A stretch of DNA of 64,000 nucleotides from Anoplolepis gracilipes (Eukaryota > Arthropoda > Insecta > Hymenoptera > Formicidae), in contig NC_132976.1 of assembly GCF_047496725.1 (NCBI RefSeq), positions 3,456,001 through 3,520,000 on the forward strand, in the 5' to 3' direction. Below, piece by piece: positions 12,587 through 25,062 of the stretch. Below the pieces are notes generated by a model, which worked only from the letters and a program-made list of their open reading frames with translations, was not told the DNA's origin and searched no databases. The position numbers and the translations under genes were made by a program. Positions within the stretch are counted from its first letter, which is position 1. Each line of letters begins with the position of its first letter.

Positions 12587-14174
12587 AAAAAAAGGGAAAA
12601 ACGAGAGACGCTTTTAAAGCTCTCTACGAGCATCTGCGGTTATCGCGCCTGGCGCGACGTGTATCCACCTTCGCGATCATAAACACGTCTCTATCCTCGT
12701 TTTTTGTCGACGCCCGTAACCGAATTCGAGAAATGGAGTTTTTTTTTGTTGCGGTGGCGCCGCGGCTCGTATGCGTTTTACCGCTCTTTCCGCTCTTATT
12801 TTAAGTCCGGGATATAAACTGACCCCTTTTGGAATGACGTGCGCGCGCGTGCCATCAGTCGTCGTTTCTCTCTCATCACGTTTATTCTTGTTAATCAATA
12901 TTTTGAGAATGTTACTTGCTCTCTCGTGGAATCAAATAGCGTTAATAAATTTACATTAGCATCCCTGGGAAAATTAAATTTTACAAAAAGGAGAGAGACT
13001 ACGACTTCTCCTCATCGAAATCTCTTTATTGCAAAGGTAAATATTATTTTGTGGAAATTGTGTTATAAAAATATCTTTATCGATTCATGTGCAGAAAATT
13101 CTTCGACATGTTTTGAGTTATGGCTAAATCAAGATTCCTATGCGGCCACGATTGCATTTCGTGCGATGTAGAATTTTCATGATTTATAATATATAATTTT
13201 TACGTAAATACAACAGTTGTCATGATTATCGTTTTAACATTTTTCACGATGTACACTCCCGTAGAACAACATGAAAAACCCGAAATTTTTAAATTTTTGG
13301 ACCTGAAGAAATTAGGAAATTCTCATAGAATTTTTATTAGGACTCGGGGTATTTTTTTAAAAATTCTCTCTTTGATAATTTAATAATTCTTATACTGTAA
13401 ATTATAAATATATATTTATCTCTGTTTATATATTTAATGTCTTAAAAAATTGATATGCAGTTCTTTACACGTTCTTTATTTTAATTTTAGTGATAAAAAA
13501 ATAAGTGTTATTTAAGTTAAAAATTTTTATCTTAACGAAAATTATTCAGTACATTTATAAATCTAACTTGATACTTGATTGGCGTTATGTGTTTTCTTTC
13601 GTATAAGTGAAAAACATTTAAAAAATGTGTATAATAAAAAAAGTTATTTTAGAAAATTGCATAAAAAAAAATCTTCAAAATATTCTTATTTGAAATTTTA
13701 AACACAAAAATATCTAAAAGATCAGGAAATTTTTTTTTACAAGATTTGAGTAAACATTCTGTTCTTCCTTATTTCCGTTGGCAAGAATCTCTAACTCGAA
13801 ACATGTCAAGCAACCTTTTTTGCATAAATCGATGAGGCTACATTTACGGCATGATAAAAATTACTTTTGCAATAAAAAGAACTCAAGTCTTTCTCATTCT
13901 TTTTCTCTATTTTTCCAAAGTGATCGATTTTATCACGAATCGATAATTTTTGTGAATTACGTTAGCATTGTACGGAAAATTATGATAATCCCAAAGGGAT
14001 GAATCGATATTTAACATGAACGAGATACGGGTTACGTAGCGCCGAAGAAGGAAGGAAAGCATAAAATATGTGAGCATTTCCTGCAAGAGTTTTCTGCAGG
14101 TGCACAGGAATACAACGTCCTGTTCGCACTTGTCATAGACACAGACGTCCGGTTGACATCTTCTTGCGCTAAAG

Positions 14175-14212
<38 letters not shown>

Positions 14213-15782
14213 CCGTGACACCTGAGTCACTTTAGGTTCTCACGCTCTTTTAGAAAATTACTCTGTCGCTTTAATTAACCGTACGTTACGATCGAGAGAC
14301 TATGAAGGTTCGATATGCGGGTAATTTGTAATTATAAAAGAAACTTCATCCGGTACACTGGTCTTCTCGTTCGAAAATTTCCGAGAGCGACAAACAATTT
14401 TGCGAATACAATTGCAAGAGAAGCCATAATTCTGGAATTTGTGAAAGTCTGAGATGACATTTAATGGAAAATTATAAAACAACAGATTCTTCGATAATTT
14501 CTAGTCGTTCTCTTCGAGACCTTTATCATTCGAATTTTATAGAGTTAGAAAAGAAACTTAAAGAATTAAAAAAAATCACATTGTCAAGAATAAATAACTA
14601 ATTATTATAATATTAATATAAAAAATGGCTCTTAATGATCTGCAAAATTTTAAAAGTTGTTTTAATATAAAATGATTACTTAAGATAAACTAATAATATA
14701 AATATAATAATAAAATATAAATATAAATATACTTAATAATATAAAAAACTCTATTGTGTAAACAATATAAGGGTGCGGGCTAGTAATAAATAACTATCTA
14801 TCTCGGAAAAATACCTCTGTTTCAGCTGGTACTCCAATCGGCTGGCGCGGGTCCCAGCGTTCTCCAGCAGTTATGCACTCTGCCGTTCCCATTTTATGGA
14901 GATCCCAGATTGTTACCGTACACTTTGCCGGCACTTCTGGCCGCTACGCATAATAATTCCGAAGCAATGGCGATATTGTCTTGTGAGATGTCGTATGAGG
15001 TAAGTAGGTAATTACAAACGTGCAACTCACGTTATTGTATATGGTAACTTCATTGTGTTAATATATATTTTTATTGAACAGATATATCAATTATAATAAT
15101 TCACGAGATTATACAAATGTTTCGAAAAATCACTTAAAGTTATTTAAAAATTATTATTTTTTTTAATATTTATAATTTTTTTTTTCATATGCGTTAAGGA
15201 AAAATAAAAATTTATTTACGTCTGTTCTCTCTATTTTTTTATTATATTAAAAACTTTCATCAAGATTCTAACAAATAAATAATTTCTATATTAGAGATAC
15301 ATGAAATTCTTTTTAAATGGAGTCAATTGCATTTTATATATGAATTAATGAGACATATTATTGGTTATCGGTGACCACTACGTGATTTAACATGTTTATA
15401 CACAAATATATGTATATATATCAGTTAAATATCTATCCTTTTAATATGTAATAATATTAATTTTATATCGCACGTTCAATTAATCTTTTATGCGAATTAG
15501 TTTAAATTTAATTTTCAGACTTTATTTAAAAATATTTTATGAGTGCTATTTTATATTGACTATATAGTGTTTATAAATAACACAATTTATATATACAAGC
15601 TGATTCATTATCTGCCTTAATTTTTATATTACATGCACTCTATATACTTTTGTCTCACTTTGTGAATAATAACATTTAACAAATAAATTTGCAAATTGGT
15701 TTCACAGTTGTTGGAGCAGTACAGAAATTCAGACAAGGGTAAATTAAATCCTTTGGTGCATTTGCTGAAGGATAACGCCTAG
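7176..15782 (+). CDS. Scaper: SCAPER orthologue, 3' part (last four coding exons, 5'-partial)
   Basis: Spliced coding region of exons 7176-7617, 10671-10862, 14826-14999 and 15708-15782, giving 293 complete codons to a TAG stop. SCAPER is known as a cyclin A/CDK2-binding protein at the endoplasmic reticulum, linked to cell-cycle timing and, in people, to cilium and retinal disease. Seen here: every exon has AG before it and GT after it (GTACTT, GTACGC, GTAAGT). Phases agree (first exon enters one base before a codon boundary, the other junctions are phase 0). The third exon contains LQQLCTLPFPFYGDPRL followed by LPALLAATHNN and EMS, which matches from memory the conserved C-terminal region of animal SCAPER (LCTLPFQYFSDPRL, AACYNN, EMS). 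The N-terminal part, including the zinc finger, must lie left of the window. The short, Lys-containing C-terminus also fits. Identification is from family knowledge, not a search. Confidence 0.88.
7677..7918. repeat. Dispersed repeat B, copy 2
   Basis: Diverged direct copy of 6134-6416, starting only about 60 bases after the SCAPER donor at 7618. With the first copy it brackets the exon 7176-7617. The element family was not identified. Confidence 0.55.
8146..8260. repeat. Fragment repeated in inverse near 59750
   Basis: TTTCGGCAAAATTATAGATT and GTTTCAAA, then GAGATCAAAA, reappear in the same order on the - strand at about 59760-59890 (TTTCGGCAAAACTATAAATT and so on). This suggests two copies of one old interspersed element. 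Confidence 0.4.
10671..10862 (+). CDS. Scaper: SCAPER exon, 64 codons
   Basis: The acceptor CTTGTCGCAG ends at 10670 and the donor CAG|GTACGC starts at 10863; the exon is exactly 64 codons in phase 0 on both sides. It begins SFLGAEGTSLQWRLIASHL and ends LLELFMVLGYFALNNPDNQ. The GYF-x-LNNPDNQ ending matches the conserved SCAPER segment just before the C-terminal block (GYFT...NQ in vertebrates, from memory). Open frames from start codons at 10646 and 10662 are read-ins from the intron and are not real starts. Confidence 0.87.
10968..11576. repeat. Three tandem near-identical 203-bp units
   Basis: The unit starting AAAATCAATCTCAAATCTAC begins at about 10968, 11171 and 11374, an exact 203-base period. 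Units differ by only a few substitutions (for example GGATAGCTA against GGATATCTA, TTTTAGAAAC against TTTTACAAAC). The low divergence implies recent amplification or homogenisation. It lies inside a SCAPER intron and has no coding frame. Confidence 0.9.
12523..12583. repeat. (AG)n microsatellite, 61 bp
   Basis: The longest perfect AG array in the window, inside a SCAPER intron. It gives RE-repeat and SL-repeat frames on the two strands. Confidence 0.95.
14826..14999 (+). CDS. Scaper: SCAPER exon carrying the conserved C-terminal block
   Basis: The acceptor TGTTTCAG ends at 14825 and the donor GAG|GTAAGT starts at 15000. It has 58 codons, phase 0 on both sides. It encodes VLQQLCTLPFPFYGDPRL, then PYTLPALLAATHNN and AILSCEMSYE. 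This is the most diagnostic piece of the gene: order, spacing and key residues (LC-x-LPF, DPRL, LPxL-xAA-xxNN, EMS) agree with SCAPER C-termini. At under 60 codons it is missed by simple ORF finding. Confidence 0.9.
15000..15707 (+). other. Last SCAPER intron
   Basis: AT-rich 708-base intron with a GTAAGT donor and a TTTCACAG acceptor. Nothing else was recognised in it. Confidence 0.8.
15708..15782 (+). CDS. Scaper: SCAPER terminal coding exon
   Basis: The acceptor TTGGTTTCACAG ends at 15707. The exon encodes LLEQYRNSDKGKLNPLVHLL, then KDNA and a TAG stop at 15780-15782. Its first residues continue the EMSYE end of the previous exon in phase 0, as expected for the family (EMSCVLL in vertebrates). 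The short polar tail is typical of a protein end. Confidence 0.85.
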   Translation: MLEQYRNSDKGKLNPLVHLLKDNA

Positions 15783-16105
15783 TCTGCTTCACGTTTTCCG
15801 CCCTAAAAGGTTTGATTAGCTTAATTCCATTTCTTAGAGCATTACAAGCGACTCTCGTAGTCCGCGCGTATCGGAATCATTGATATATCATTATATCAAT
15901 TTACAATTGTCTGTTTAATGAGAAGAGCGTAAAGAACGTTAATCATTCAAAAACGTTACATCGTAGTTAATTTAATTTAAAAATCCCTAGCCGCTTCTGT
16001 CTATTATCGCATAATTATAGATACACACGATCCCGATAACAAAAACTCTCCTCTAAATAAGGAATAGCGTCGAACACTCGTGATTCCTGCAAGTTCAGGA
16101 ATAAA
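15783..16105 (+). other. Probable SCAPER 3' UTR
   Basis: AT-rich sequence after the TAG stop with no open frame. The first perfect AATAAA is at 16100-16105, a plausible cleavage signal about 320 bases after the stop. Another AATAAA lies at 16798-16803, so a longer UTR is possible. The true end cannot be fixed from sequence alone. Confidence 0.45.
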
Positions 16106-17621
16106 ATTCAATTTGTGGAGACAAAGTTAAATTTACTCGGAAGTTAACGCAAACGAAAAAAAAATAGCACGTATGCTAATTTAGACCGGTGCTTCCCAAA
16201 CCATTTTGGTTCAGTCTATTTATGGGTACAATCGTAGCTGAGATGAGAGACACGCGTGATATTCCGTTTTATAGGCTTATAATCTATACCATCGACACAG
16301 AGGCTCATGGCACAGAGTTTCTGGATTTTGCAACTATAGATTATTTTAGCGAATACGTTAAATTGTGTTAATATTTTAATGCATCATGTGTGTTAAATTT
16401 TATTAGTAAAATTATAAAAAGATTTTCTACACCTTTGGAGATTTTTGAGAATTTGTAAAATTTAATTAGCGTTTCTTGTCAGAGTAAAAAAAAAAAAAAA
16501 AAACACTCATTTTCCGAATTTCGATTAATTGCTCGGTGAATAACTTCGCATATATTGCTTTGTTGAACATAACGCTGTGTAAGAATAATTTATTCCTTGC
16601 GCATCAGTAACGACTTACGATCGAAATTATCTGTCACCTTGGTGAACGGATGATGACAGTAAATGTCACGAACCCCTTTCTCGCTTCAGGTGCTTCACGT
16701 TTAAATTAAATAGCCGTATATGCCGTGTATATCGAAATTATCGCATCGCAGTTCGTGAGTTGTCATTCTGAATAATTTATATTTTTACACGCGTTCTAAT
16801 AAATAAGCGAAGATGTAAATTTAACGGCAACTTGTCTTTTAAAAAGGTTCGATGCGCGCGGATACGATTGTTTTTTATAGATATCGTTTGAATTGACAAA
16901 CTTAAAGAGAAATGAGATAAAGAGATTGTTGAGAAATTAATTTCACGATAGTATTTTAAGAAAAATATATTTTACGGGAGGTAGACTCGGGAGAAACACG
17001 CGGACTATCTGCGAATCTAGTCCTTTTATAATATTAGTAGATGCTATATATATTTTTTTGCAATCATCACATGCGTATCTATATTTTTTACTACCGTCCT
17101 CTCCCTCGTTTCCACACGTGCCAATCCTATTGTGCAAAAAAATGTGTCTTCAAACTGGGCCTTTTTCGCGTAGTAATCACGTAATACGGCCCGATAAACG
17201 TAGAGAGATGCGTATGTTAACCACGTGAACTGTGTACTGGGATATAATAGTATTTATCTTTGAGCAGGTTTCCTTTTTGAGGATCAAATCTACATTATTT
17301 ATTTTAAATTAAATATCCCCTTTTGATATCCCGAAATTTATTTAGAAAATTATTTAGAGCCAGGGTACTAGCGAAATTATTCGAAGAATTATTAATTATT
17401 TAATATTAGTTCAAGAATGGCGTTGATTATATTATTTATTTATCTTGAGCGTTATATGAGTCGTGATGAATGTTAATCTTAAAAGGTACGAGTTTTCGTG
17501 ACTACAATAGATGCATTTATGCAATGTCCTGTCAATGCAATTGATATTTAAGTACTACACTGTTAAATGGAATATGAAAAATGTGATAGTTTGTGAGGCA
17601 ATATTTTCTATCAAGCTTGTA

Positions 17622-17627
<6 letters not shown>

Positions 17628-17664
<37 letters not shown>
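17628..17664. repeat. (AT)n microsatellite
   Basis: Perfect AT array of about 37 bases. Confidence 0.95.
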
Positions 17665-17669
<5 letters not shown>

Positions 17670-20496
17670 AATATATAATATATATTTAATTCAAGATGCG
17701 CGCGCGTTCTTTGTCGCGAGTTTCGAATCCCCGACATTAAGTATCTCAAGAACTTCCCGCGAAAATAATGCATTCTGTTCTTGCAAAGCAAATAGAATTT
17801 AGTTCAGTTACACGGAATTTCCTAAATATTAATCAATGATTTCGTAACAAGACATTTCACGCTTAATAAATTTATCTTCTCGCGGAATTTGATAGAAAAT
17901 ATTGACTCGCTCATTATCGATTTTATCGATAGTGTACAAATAGACACACGCATACACGTAGCAAATATTTAATATTCAGCAAATATTTAACATTAACAAC
18001 TTGAGTCGAACGAGAAAATTGTAATAAATGTCTCGCACGTTCGACTTTAAATAAAATATATATATATATATATTTAATAATAGTAATATATAAAAATAAA
18101 TAGAATATAAAATGTTGATTAGAATCTCTCTTCTGCGAAAATCTCGAATGAAATCTCGCAATTTCACTTAAGAGGGAGCAATCTCGGCTTTTTCGTGCAA
18201 GCTGATCGATATCGCATAGCATAGATACACTTTAGATTAGTAGTTGACAACTGAATCGCAATGTATTTAGTGAGCTAGTTTAATGGCGTCGCTTTTCTGT
18301 CGAATGCTGACTTTTGCGACAGCGCGAATCGTTATAAAAAAAAAAAAAAAAAAAAAAAAACGAAAGAGAAGCGGTATTTTTCTACGATAGCTTGTACAAA
18401 TAAATACGCAATTCGACTCGAAATGGTTCTTTATACGAATGAATGAATGTATGTATCTGTACGACGTGATCCTTCCGTTAATTCGATCCGTACTTATGCG
18501 TCTTCTTTGCGAGAATTTTACGCGTATCGTGCAGGATTCGTCGCCATTATTTAGAGTAGCGTTTCGAAAAGGTAATTATGTAAAGAGTATCGTGCAACTT
18601 TGTTAACAAACTCAGCTAAGCTCGAATGGGGAGGTAATTGAGTCCGCAGGATAAATCGGAAACAATGAATTCAACGAATACGATGAATTTTCGTCCCGCG
18701 ATAAATTTAACACCGTTGTTATAAAATTATTAAAATAAATGGCGAGCATAATCGTTACAACGAGCAATTAAAAATTATAACAATTATTAATTTTTTACTC
18801 ATAGTATTACACGTTATTGCGTCCATTTATTACCCCAATTGATCTTAGTCCTTTAATGTTGGAAAATGTTTTTAGTCGCGTTAATTAAAGCGCTCGCGGA
18901 AATGAACAGATAAAAAACACACGATTATTTTATCGCGAGGAGAAAGTACTTTCGATACATACTTGTAACACGAACAATGTTAAGTGCCATGTACTTGATG
19001 CGCATCGAGATTTTTGTCTCCCAGCATACGCATACATTTGGCGTACGCAGAAAAAAAAAAACTATGTAACAAGCCAATATATTACGTATGTAATATATTA
19101 TACGTAATAAAGATAACACGCTTTACGATATACATACTCGTCTGCGAAGTTTAATAATTCTCTTCTTAAGATAATCTATGATCGACATAAGAACAATAAA
19201 TTATATTTGAAAAATATATATGCATATATATATATATAATATTTTATATAAATGTAAATATATCATATTTTTTAAATTTATATATATATATATATGTGTG
19301 TATTTAAAAAAATACGAAATTTATGTATTATTTATAAAAAATTTTTACGTACGCGTATGAAAAACAAAAGGCGAATCGGAAAAGTGACTTCACTCTCCGG
19401 TCTTAAATTTTTATAATTAAATTTTTCGTTTCTTGACTAAAAAAAAAATAATCGATCTCACAAGATTGATAAAGGAATTTACCCTTGAAAAAGACATATC
19501 ACGGGATAAATTGCCAACTACGTATACCTTCACTTTACCGTTTTTGCGGTAATCGAAGACGGAAAAAAAGAGAAAGACAGAGAGAGAGAGAGAGAGAGAG
19601 AGAACGGCTGTCGTCGAATCGACGAAAGGCGCCACGAGGTTTCCACCGTCGTGAAAAACGACGGTATCCCTCACCCTCTCGTATATACTCGACTAGATAT
19701 ACTCGGAAACGGAACGCTCGCACACGCGTGTGCGCGGCTCTCGGAAGAGGGCCCGCGAGGATGACGTATGGGGTCCATAGGGTAATTTTTTTTCCCGAAG
19801 CGTTTTAGCGCGAGAGATGCGCCTCTACTTTTTCCGCCGCCCGTAATCTATAGGCGCACTTAATACAGCCGCTTCGTTTTGAGTAACCTCGTCCCCTGCC
19901 CCTCCCACCCCTCTCCCCCCCTTTCCCCCCTTTCGTTCGCCTCCTTTTCCGCTTCTCGTCTCTTCTTTTCGCTCCCCCGTTCCCTCCGACGTGCCCTCCT
20001 TCAACGTATGACGTTATTCCGCTCGTTCCTCACACTGTTCCTTCTTTTCTCTCTCCCTCTCTCTCTCTCTCTCTCTATCTATCTTTCTCTCTGCTAACGC
20101 TCGGCATCTCCGGGCTCCACTTAGCGAGACTGCATAATATATCACGTTGCTTTTACATCGCACACACCTATATATCTACAACTAGCGTGCAGCGCGCTTA
20201 CGACATGACGTTTACGCAGCACGGCCACGTGCACAGAAACGGCGCGGCACGCATTGCGTTTTGCTCGCGGCGATGCATCTCTCACCGCGAGTATAAATCG
20301 ACTCGGTTATAATATAACATGGTTAACGAAAGAAAGAAATCTTCACGAGTAATTGTTTCTTGTAATCTTTTTTTAATACTTAATACGATTTAGATCTCTT
20401 AGAACTGCTCCATCACGAATTGTTTTAAAAAATTTATATATACATACACACAAATTTATTACGCAAATTAAAAATGAAAAATAATTAAAGACTCAC

Positions 20497-20528
20497 CGGT
20501 ACGATGCGCAACGGCGGAATAACGTGAT
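20497..20528 (-). CDS. Possible 32-base microexon, - strand
   Basis: On the - strand TTTACAG is followed by 32 bases and then GTGAGT. The insert is GC-rich (reads HVIPPLRIVP in one frame) within a long AT-rich stretch, which is why it stands out. Its neighbour candidate at 21105 would be the next exon upstream. It could be part of a non-coding transcript; the reading frame is not established. Confidence 0.2.
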
Positions 20529-21104
20529 CTGTAAAATATATAAAATATATCTTAATTAATCAATTAATAAATAAATTATTAAAAATATATCTAGATTATA
20601 AAGAGTGTGTATTCGAAATAATTAATATGTAAAATAATTATTATTCACACAAGTATGACATTTTTACATTTTTTACATAGATATTTAAAATACAAAAATT
20701 ATATAAAATTCCAAGAAAAGATTTTTTTAATATAAATATAATTTATATAAATGTTTATATAACAAGAATATAATAATTATTTTATAAATATAATGCAGAT
20801 AATTAGCAAGTAATATATCTTAAACTTAATGTTGAGAAATATTTATCATCTATCTAAAAATAATTATAAATGTTTTATTATATAAATATTTTAATTTAAA
20901 AAATTTCAATGTTAAAATATATTTTAATATTAAATGAATTTTTAAAATTAAAAAGAAAAATATAGATTATATATTGTTACATTTTTCATACTCGTATTAC
21001 AAAATGACAAATGGGTTATTATATATCGTGGAAATACTGAGCATTTAATTTCTCGCGTAGAGATTATAAATAATTTAAAATAAATTAAATTAAAAATTGC
21101 TCAC

Positions 21105-21190
21105 CTCTCGATTACTCCGCTGTTGCCCGATGCCTTCCAAGGCCTGCTCCTCTTCTCTTGTTGATCCTTTACTGTTTATTCATAGCACTC
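21105..21190 (-). other. Possible exon ending at a GTGAGC donor, - strand
   Basis: A GC-rich stretch in AT-rich surroundings reads on the - strand towards GAGAG|GTGAGC at 21104. One frame is open for 22 codons (KGSTREEEQALEGIGQQRSN and on) but has no in-frame ATG, so a 5' UTR exon is as likely as coding. The upstream boundary is unknown; 21190 is only an estimate. It may pair with the microexon at 20497. Confidence 0.2.
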
Positions 21191-23879
21191 AACATTCACT
21201 CGCGAAAATACATTAATTAAGATTGGACGCGCATTAATCAGCGATCACGTGACACTTTTACTTCCAACAATAATTGAAACACATTATTGTTGATGCTTGT
21301 TCAACGAAAACAACATGCGAAAATAATTTCGAACAAGCTATAATCAATATCCGAAAGTCGAACGACTAAATTCACGTGTCATTCGAATGACGCTATGTTT
21401 AATGCCTATCGCTAACAAATAGCACATATTCTCATTTTAGGATTAATAATTATTATTTTATATTGTAACTAAAATTGTGTGAACAAGTATACGAATTAAA
21501 AATTAGAATTTCGAAGATTCTGATATAGATATATCCGAAAATATGTAGCTTTGTTGATTACTCATGCGTTAGAAACGCGATTCGAAATAAATTCTCTATA
21601 GAATATATGCAACAATATTTATTATTACATATTACATATTAAATATTATTATGATAAATATTAAATGATCGCGATATCTTGCGATTTTTGGTTACTTACT
21701 ATTCAATCTTTTATTCAAAGGTTCATATTAATATAAAAATTATCGAATTAAGTGACGTATGGAAAGAAAGATACGTATCAAATACATTCAATAATGATAA
21801 TAAGTATATTAAATACGGGATTTATTTTCCGCATTATATATTTTACGTGATTTTGTAAAAGGAAAATTAGTTTTGTAAGACTAGATGGAATCATTGTCGA
21901 AGACTGCCAAGATATTAAGACAAACAACATGTAATATACGCATCTTTAACGTACGAATGTCGATTGACTAATAATAACCTTTTCGTCCTTTGCGTATCGG
22001 CAAAGAAGGCATGTTCCCTTCTCCTTTCATTGTAGAGCTTTTCGGTGTAGTGGTGGGGTTCACCTTCACCCCACTACGTCGCACGGACATACCATCGAGT
22101 ATGTAAACATAGTCTCACTATTTCTTACATTTATTCGATTAAGGTCTTTTGCGCGAGCAGCAAAGTCACGACTGGCGCGCGTATATTTATTCATTCACAT
22201 ATTTTTATTACAATATAAATTAATATATATAATACGAATATTAATGACTGATTTTTACAAGATCATATTACATCGGTCGATATATTAAAAATCGAATGTA
22301 TCTATTATTTCGCGGTTTGAATTTTTCTTTTATTTAAGTACAATACGCTTGTCATATAAATCGACTCTACAATAGGTGTAATAAGTTTTAAGCCGTAATA
22401 AATTGATTAATCATAGTCGATTATTCTCCTCAATATTCAACTGTGATTGGCCGATTTCTTAAAGCTTACAACATCTATTGTAGACTTAACCTTGCGGAAT
22501 TATTTTAACGAAATAGTTTCTGCCTTCTTAATTCGACTCTTTTTAATATTTTAATGTATTAACTAATATAATAAATTTTTTAATATATTAACAGACGAAA
22601 TATATTTTTTGATATATATAAATATCTGGTTGCCGCGATATAGTTTTATGCGTCACGGTAATTAATCGCACAAACTAATAATTGGTTTAATTGTAGCAAA
22701 TAATCAAGTTTAGCATCTCCCGTCATTTTTCACGTTTGTACGTCTTAAAAAAAATACGACGATATACGTCGTTAACTTTTGCTCGAGTATCATCACGCGA
22801 TTGATGACAAGGCTACAGTATGTAAACAATACATACCACGATATACGCCACAAAAGCAAACGCTGAACATCGTATAATAATACCGTGCATACATATATGA
22901 TAGTTAAAAATCATAGTTTTAAATTTTATAAATAAATTTCTAATTTAATAATAGTTTTTTACCTTAATTTGTTATATGATTTAGTAATATAGATATATAA
23001 TTTATAAATATATTTATAAATGTACAAATTTATAATATAAATTAATAATAGTTTTATCATTTATTTTGCCGAATTAACATTACATATAAATTATTTCATG
23101 TTTTTATCATGAAATGTTTAACAAACTATAAAATAAATTCACGCGGAACTATATTTAATACACTTCATGTAGATTAAATTATTAATAAATAGTTTACATA
23201 TCTTATTATCATTATTTTAATTATTATACATTTTGAAGATATAACTCACGAAAAAATCTTGAAAAAGTAACACGATAAATTCACACGTGGAATATTCTGG
23301 CTCTTGAATTTCAAATTAATTATTAATAAATAACTGATCTATCATTTTATTCTACTTTTTTGTTATATTATTTGAATCTTTCGATCTTATTGATTTTGCT
23401 GCGCTTAATCTAAAAATTATTGGCAAATTAATTTAACGAGAAATTCAAAGCGAAGATATACATATTTGAAATGTATTTGATTGCAAGATGATTAAAAAAT
23501 ATGCATCGTTCAAATATCCAAAGAACTATTATTTGTTGGCCGTTCAAATCACAGTAAAATGAAAATTTATAATTCTTATTCTTAAAGAATAAAAATTACA
23601 AATTATTATTATTATTAAAAATTATAAATTATTATTGTTTAAATTATAAAATTATATTAATAATTATTTCATATATTTTGCAATCTTAGTAATAACTATT
23701 TTAATTAAATATATTCAATTCAAAATCTCTTTCAATGTATTTTTGGTATTGCTCTTTAATTTTTCCATTGATTTAGGTACTATATATCTCGCTCATTATT
23801 TTTAGATTTAAAGCACAAAATAGATACTTATATTACAAATATATATACATGAATATATATATAGCAGACTTTAAATTAA

Positions 23880-24092
23880 ATACCCCTTATTCCGTACTAG
23901 TAGATTTTTGTCCGTGATTTTTATAACGTCAATGTCTCGAAAACGAATAATCGTAAAATAATATATTTAAGAAAATTATTTTTTAAATTTATTCTAATCT
24001 TTATTTAGAAAGCTCAAAGAAAGTATATAAATTTTTAAAAATACTTCAACATATTAATAAATTTATCGAAAAAAAAACATTAGTACGGAGGG
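23880..24092. mobile_element. piggyBac-like MITE, copy 1
   Basis: Flanked by TTAA at 23876-23879 and 24093-24096. The right end, read inward, is CCCTCCGTACTAATG and the left end contains CCGTACTAGTAG, so the ends are imperfect inverted repeats. A TTAA target with CC-starting ends is typical of the piggyBac superfamily. At about 213 bp with no transposase frame it is non-autonomous. The block ATTCTAATCTTTATTTAGAA inside is shared with the copy at 55917. Confidence 0.55.
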
Positions 24093-24897
24093 TTAAAATT
24101 CCACGTGAATTTATTTTATAATTCGTTAAATATTTCATAGTAACAACGAAAAATAACTTATATATGTATATGTACGTAATATTAGTTTGGCGCATGTTTT
24201 TGCGCGATATCATTGACGTACCGTGTCCTTGTGCCATTCGTGCGGCGACACTCAAGCGAGAGAGGTCACGATTCACGATGAGAGTTACTCTCCGTACATC
24301 TTCGCATTAATCTCACAAGACGCAATCGTTTCTTATCAATTATTAACTCGAGATTGTTAATTGATTATTAATTGTTTCAAGTAATAAAAAAAAAAGCATA
24401 ATATATCGACTATTTATTAATATTAAGTCTTTTGTATGTGATTTGTTGGGAATAAATTATGTTCACAATTCTGAATTTCTCTCTGTTGTATATTTTCAGA
24501 CAATCTATTGCCTCTCAACTCGGGTATTAATGAATAATCGATATATCGTGCTTTTTCATTAGAAATTGAATCAAATAACCGTTGTCACGAGATTTAATAT
24601 ATATCGTTACTATTGTCTCATATGTCGTTTAGGAATTAATTAATTGCGCAATGTCAGGATAAAATTGCCGTTGTCTCTCCCCTTTTTTGGAATTTTTCAA
24701 ATTATATGTTCATTCACTTGGTGTTATACCAGGTATGTATAACATGTAAAATTGCTCTAAAAATATGCTATTTATCAATCAAAATAGCATTGTCGTGACG
24801 TATGTATATTTCAATTTATTTCAAATGATTTCGTAGCTTGTGTGAATTGTCGCGCATTGTTTTTCCGTTTTAATGTAATAAAATATGCGTGCGGTTA

Positions 24898-25062
24898 ATG
24901 TCGGGAGTGCCGTACAAAGTACGCGATCATATTTTGCGTAGCGACTGTAATTATTTAAGTATTTTCGCGAGTGAATATCATGAAGAAGTAGCAAAAGAAT
25001 CGACGAGAGAAAAGAAGCAAACTCCAGAGAGATGTCCAGTGACGACGAATCAATCAGATGAG
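24898..25062 (+). CDS. Possible first coding exon of an unidentified gene
   Basis: An ATG at 24898 opens a 55-codon frame (MSGVPYKVRDHILRSDC and on, ending VTTNQSDE) that runs exactly to GAG|GTAAGT at 25063. The composition is richer in GC and charged residues than its surroundings. Other short ATG frames within it end before the donor (for example MSSDDESIR), so it may instead be a 5' UTR exon. It is phase 0, so it could belong to the + strand gene whose last exons are at 48995-61776, but nothing between them was found to prove this. Confidence 0.3.

Larger units (their letters stand above)
10863..14825 (+). other. SCAPER intron with 203-bp tandem array
   Basis: Intron of 3963 bases. It contains the triplicated 203-bp unit (10968-11576), a GC-richer stretch at 11660-11930, a long AG microsatellite (12523-12583) inside a GC-rich block (12300-12860) and a CT microsatellite (14183-14209). 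No exon-like sequence with paired splice sites was found. Confidence 0.7.
15783..24897. other. Long region without a firm gene
   Basis: After the SCAPER UTR there is AT-rich DNA with TA repeats (17628-17664), a 25-base A run (18336-18360) and a GC/pyrimidine-rich block at 19480-20340. That block contains TATAAAT at 20292-20298, a CACGTG and a CT microsatellite; it could be regulatory, but no + strand transcript could be traced from it. The remainder (20340-23870) is extremely AT-rich with only the two small - strand candidates. A TTAA-flanked element lies at 23880-24092. Confidence 0.5.

Noticed and set aside
17720..17740. tRNA-like T-arm GTTTCGAATCCCC
   Set aside because: No matching acceptor stem, D-arm or anticodon arm around it.
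22040..22080. Possible hairpin GTAGTGG...CCCCACTAC
   Set aside because: The stem has only about nine pairs with a bulge; too weak for a microRNA or structured RNA call.
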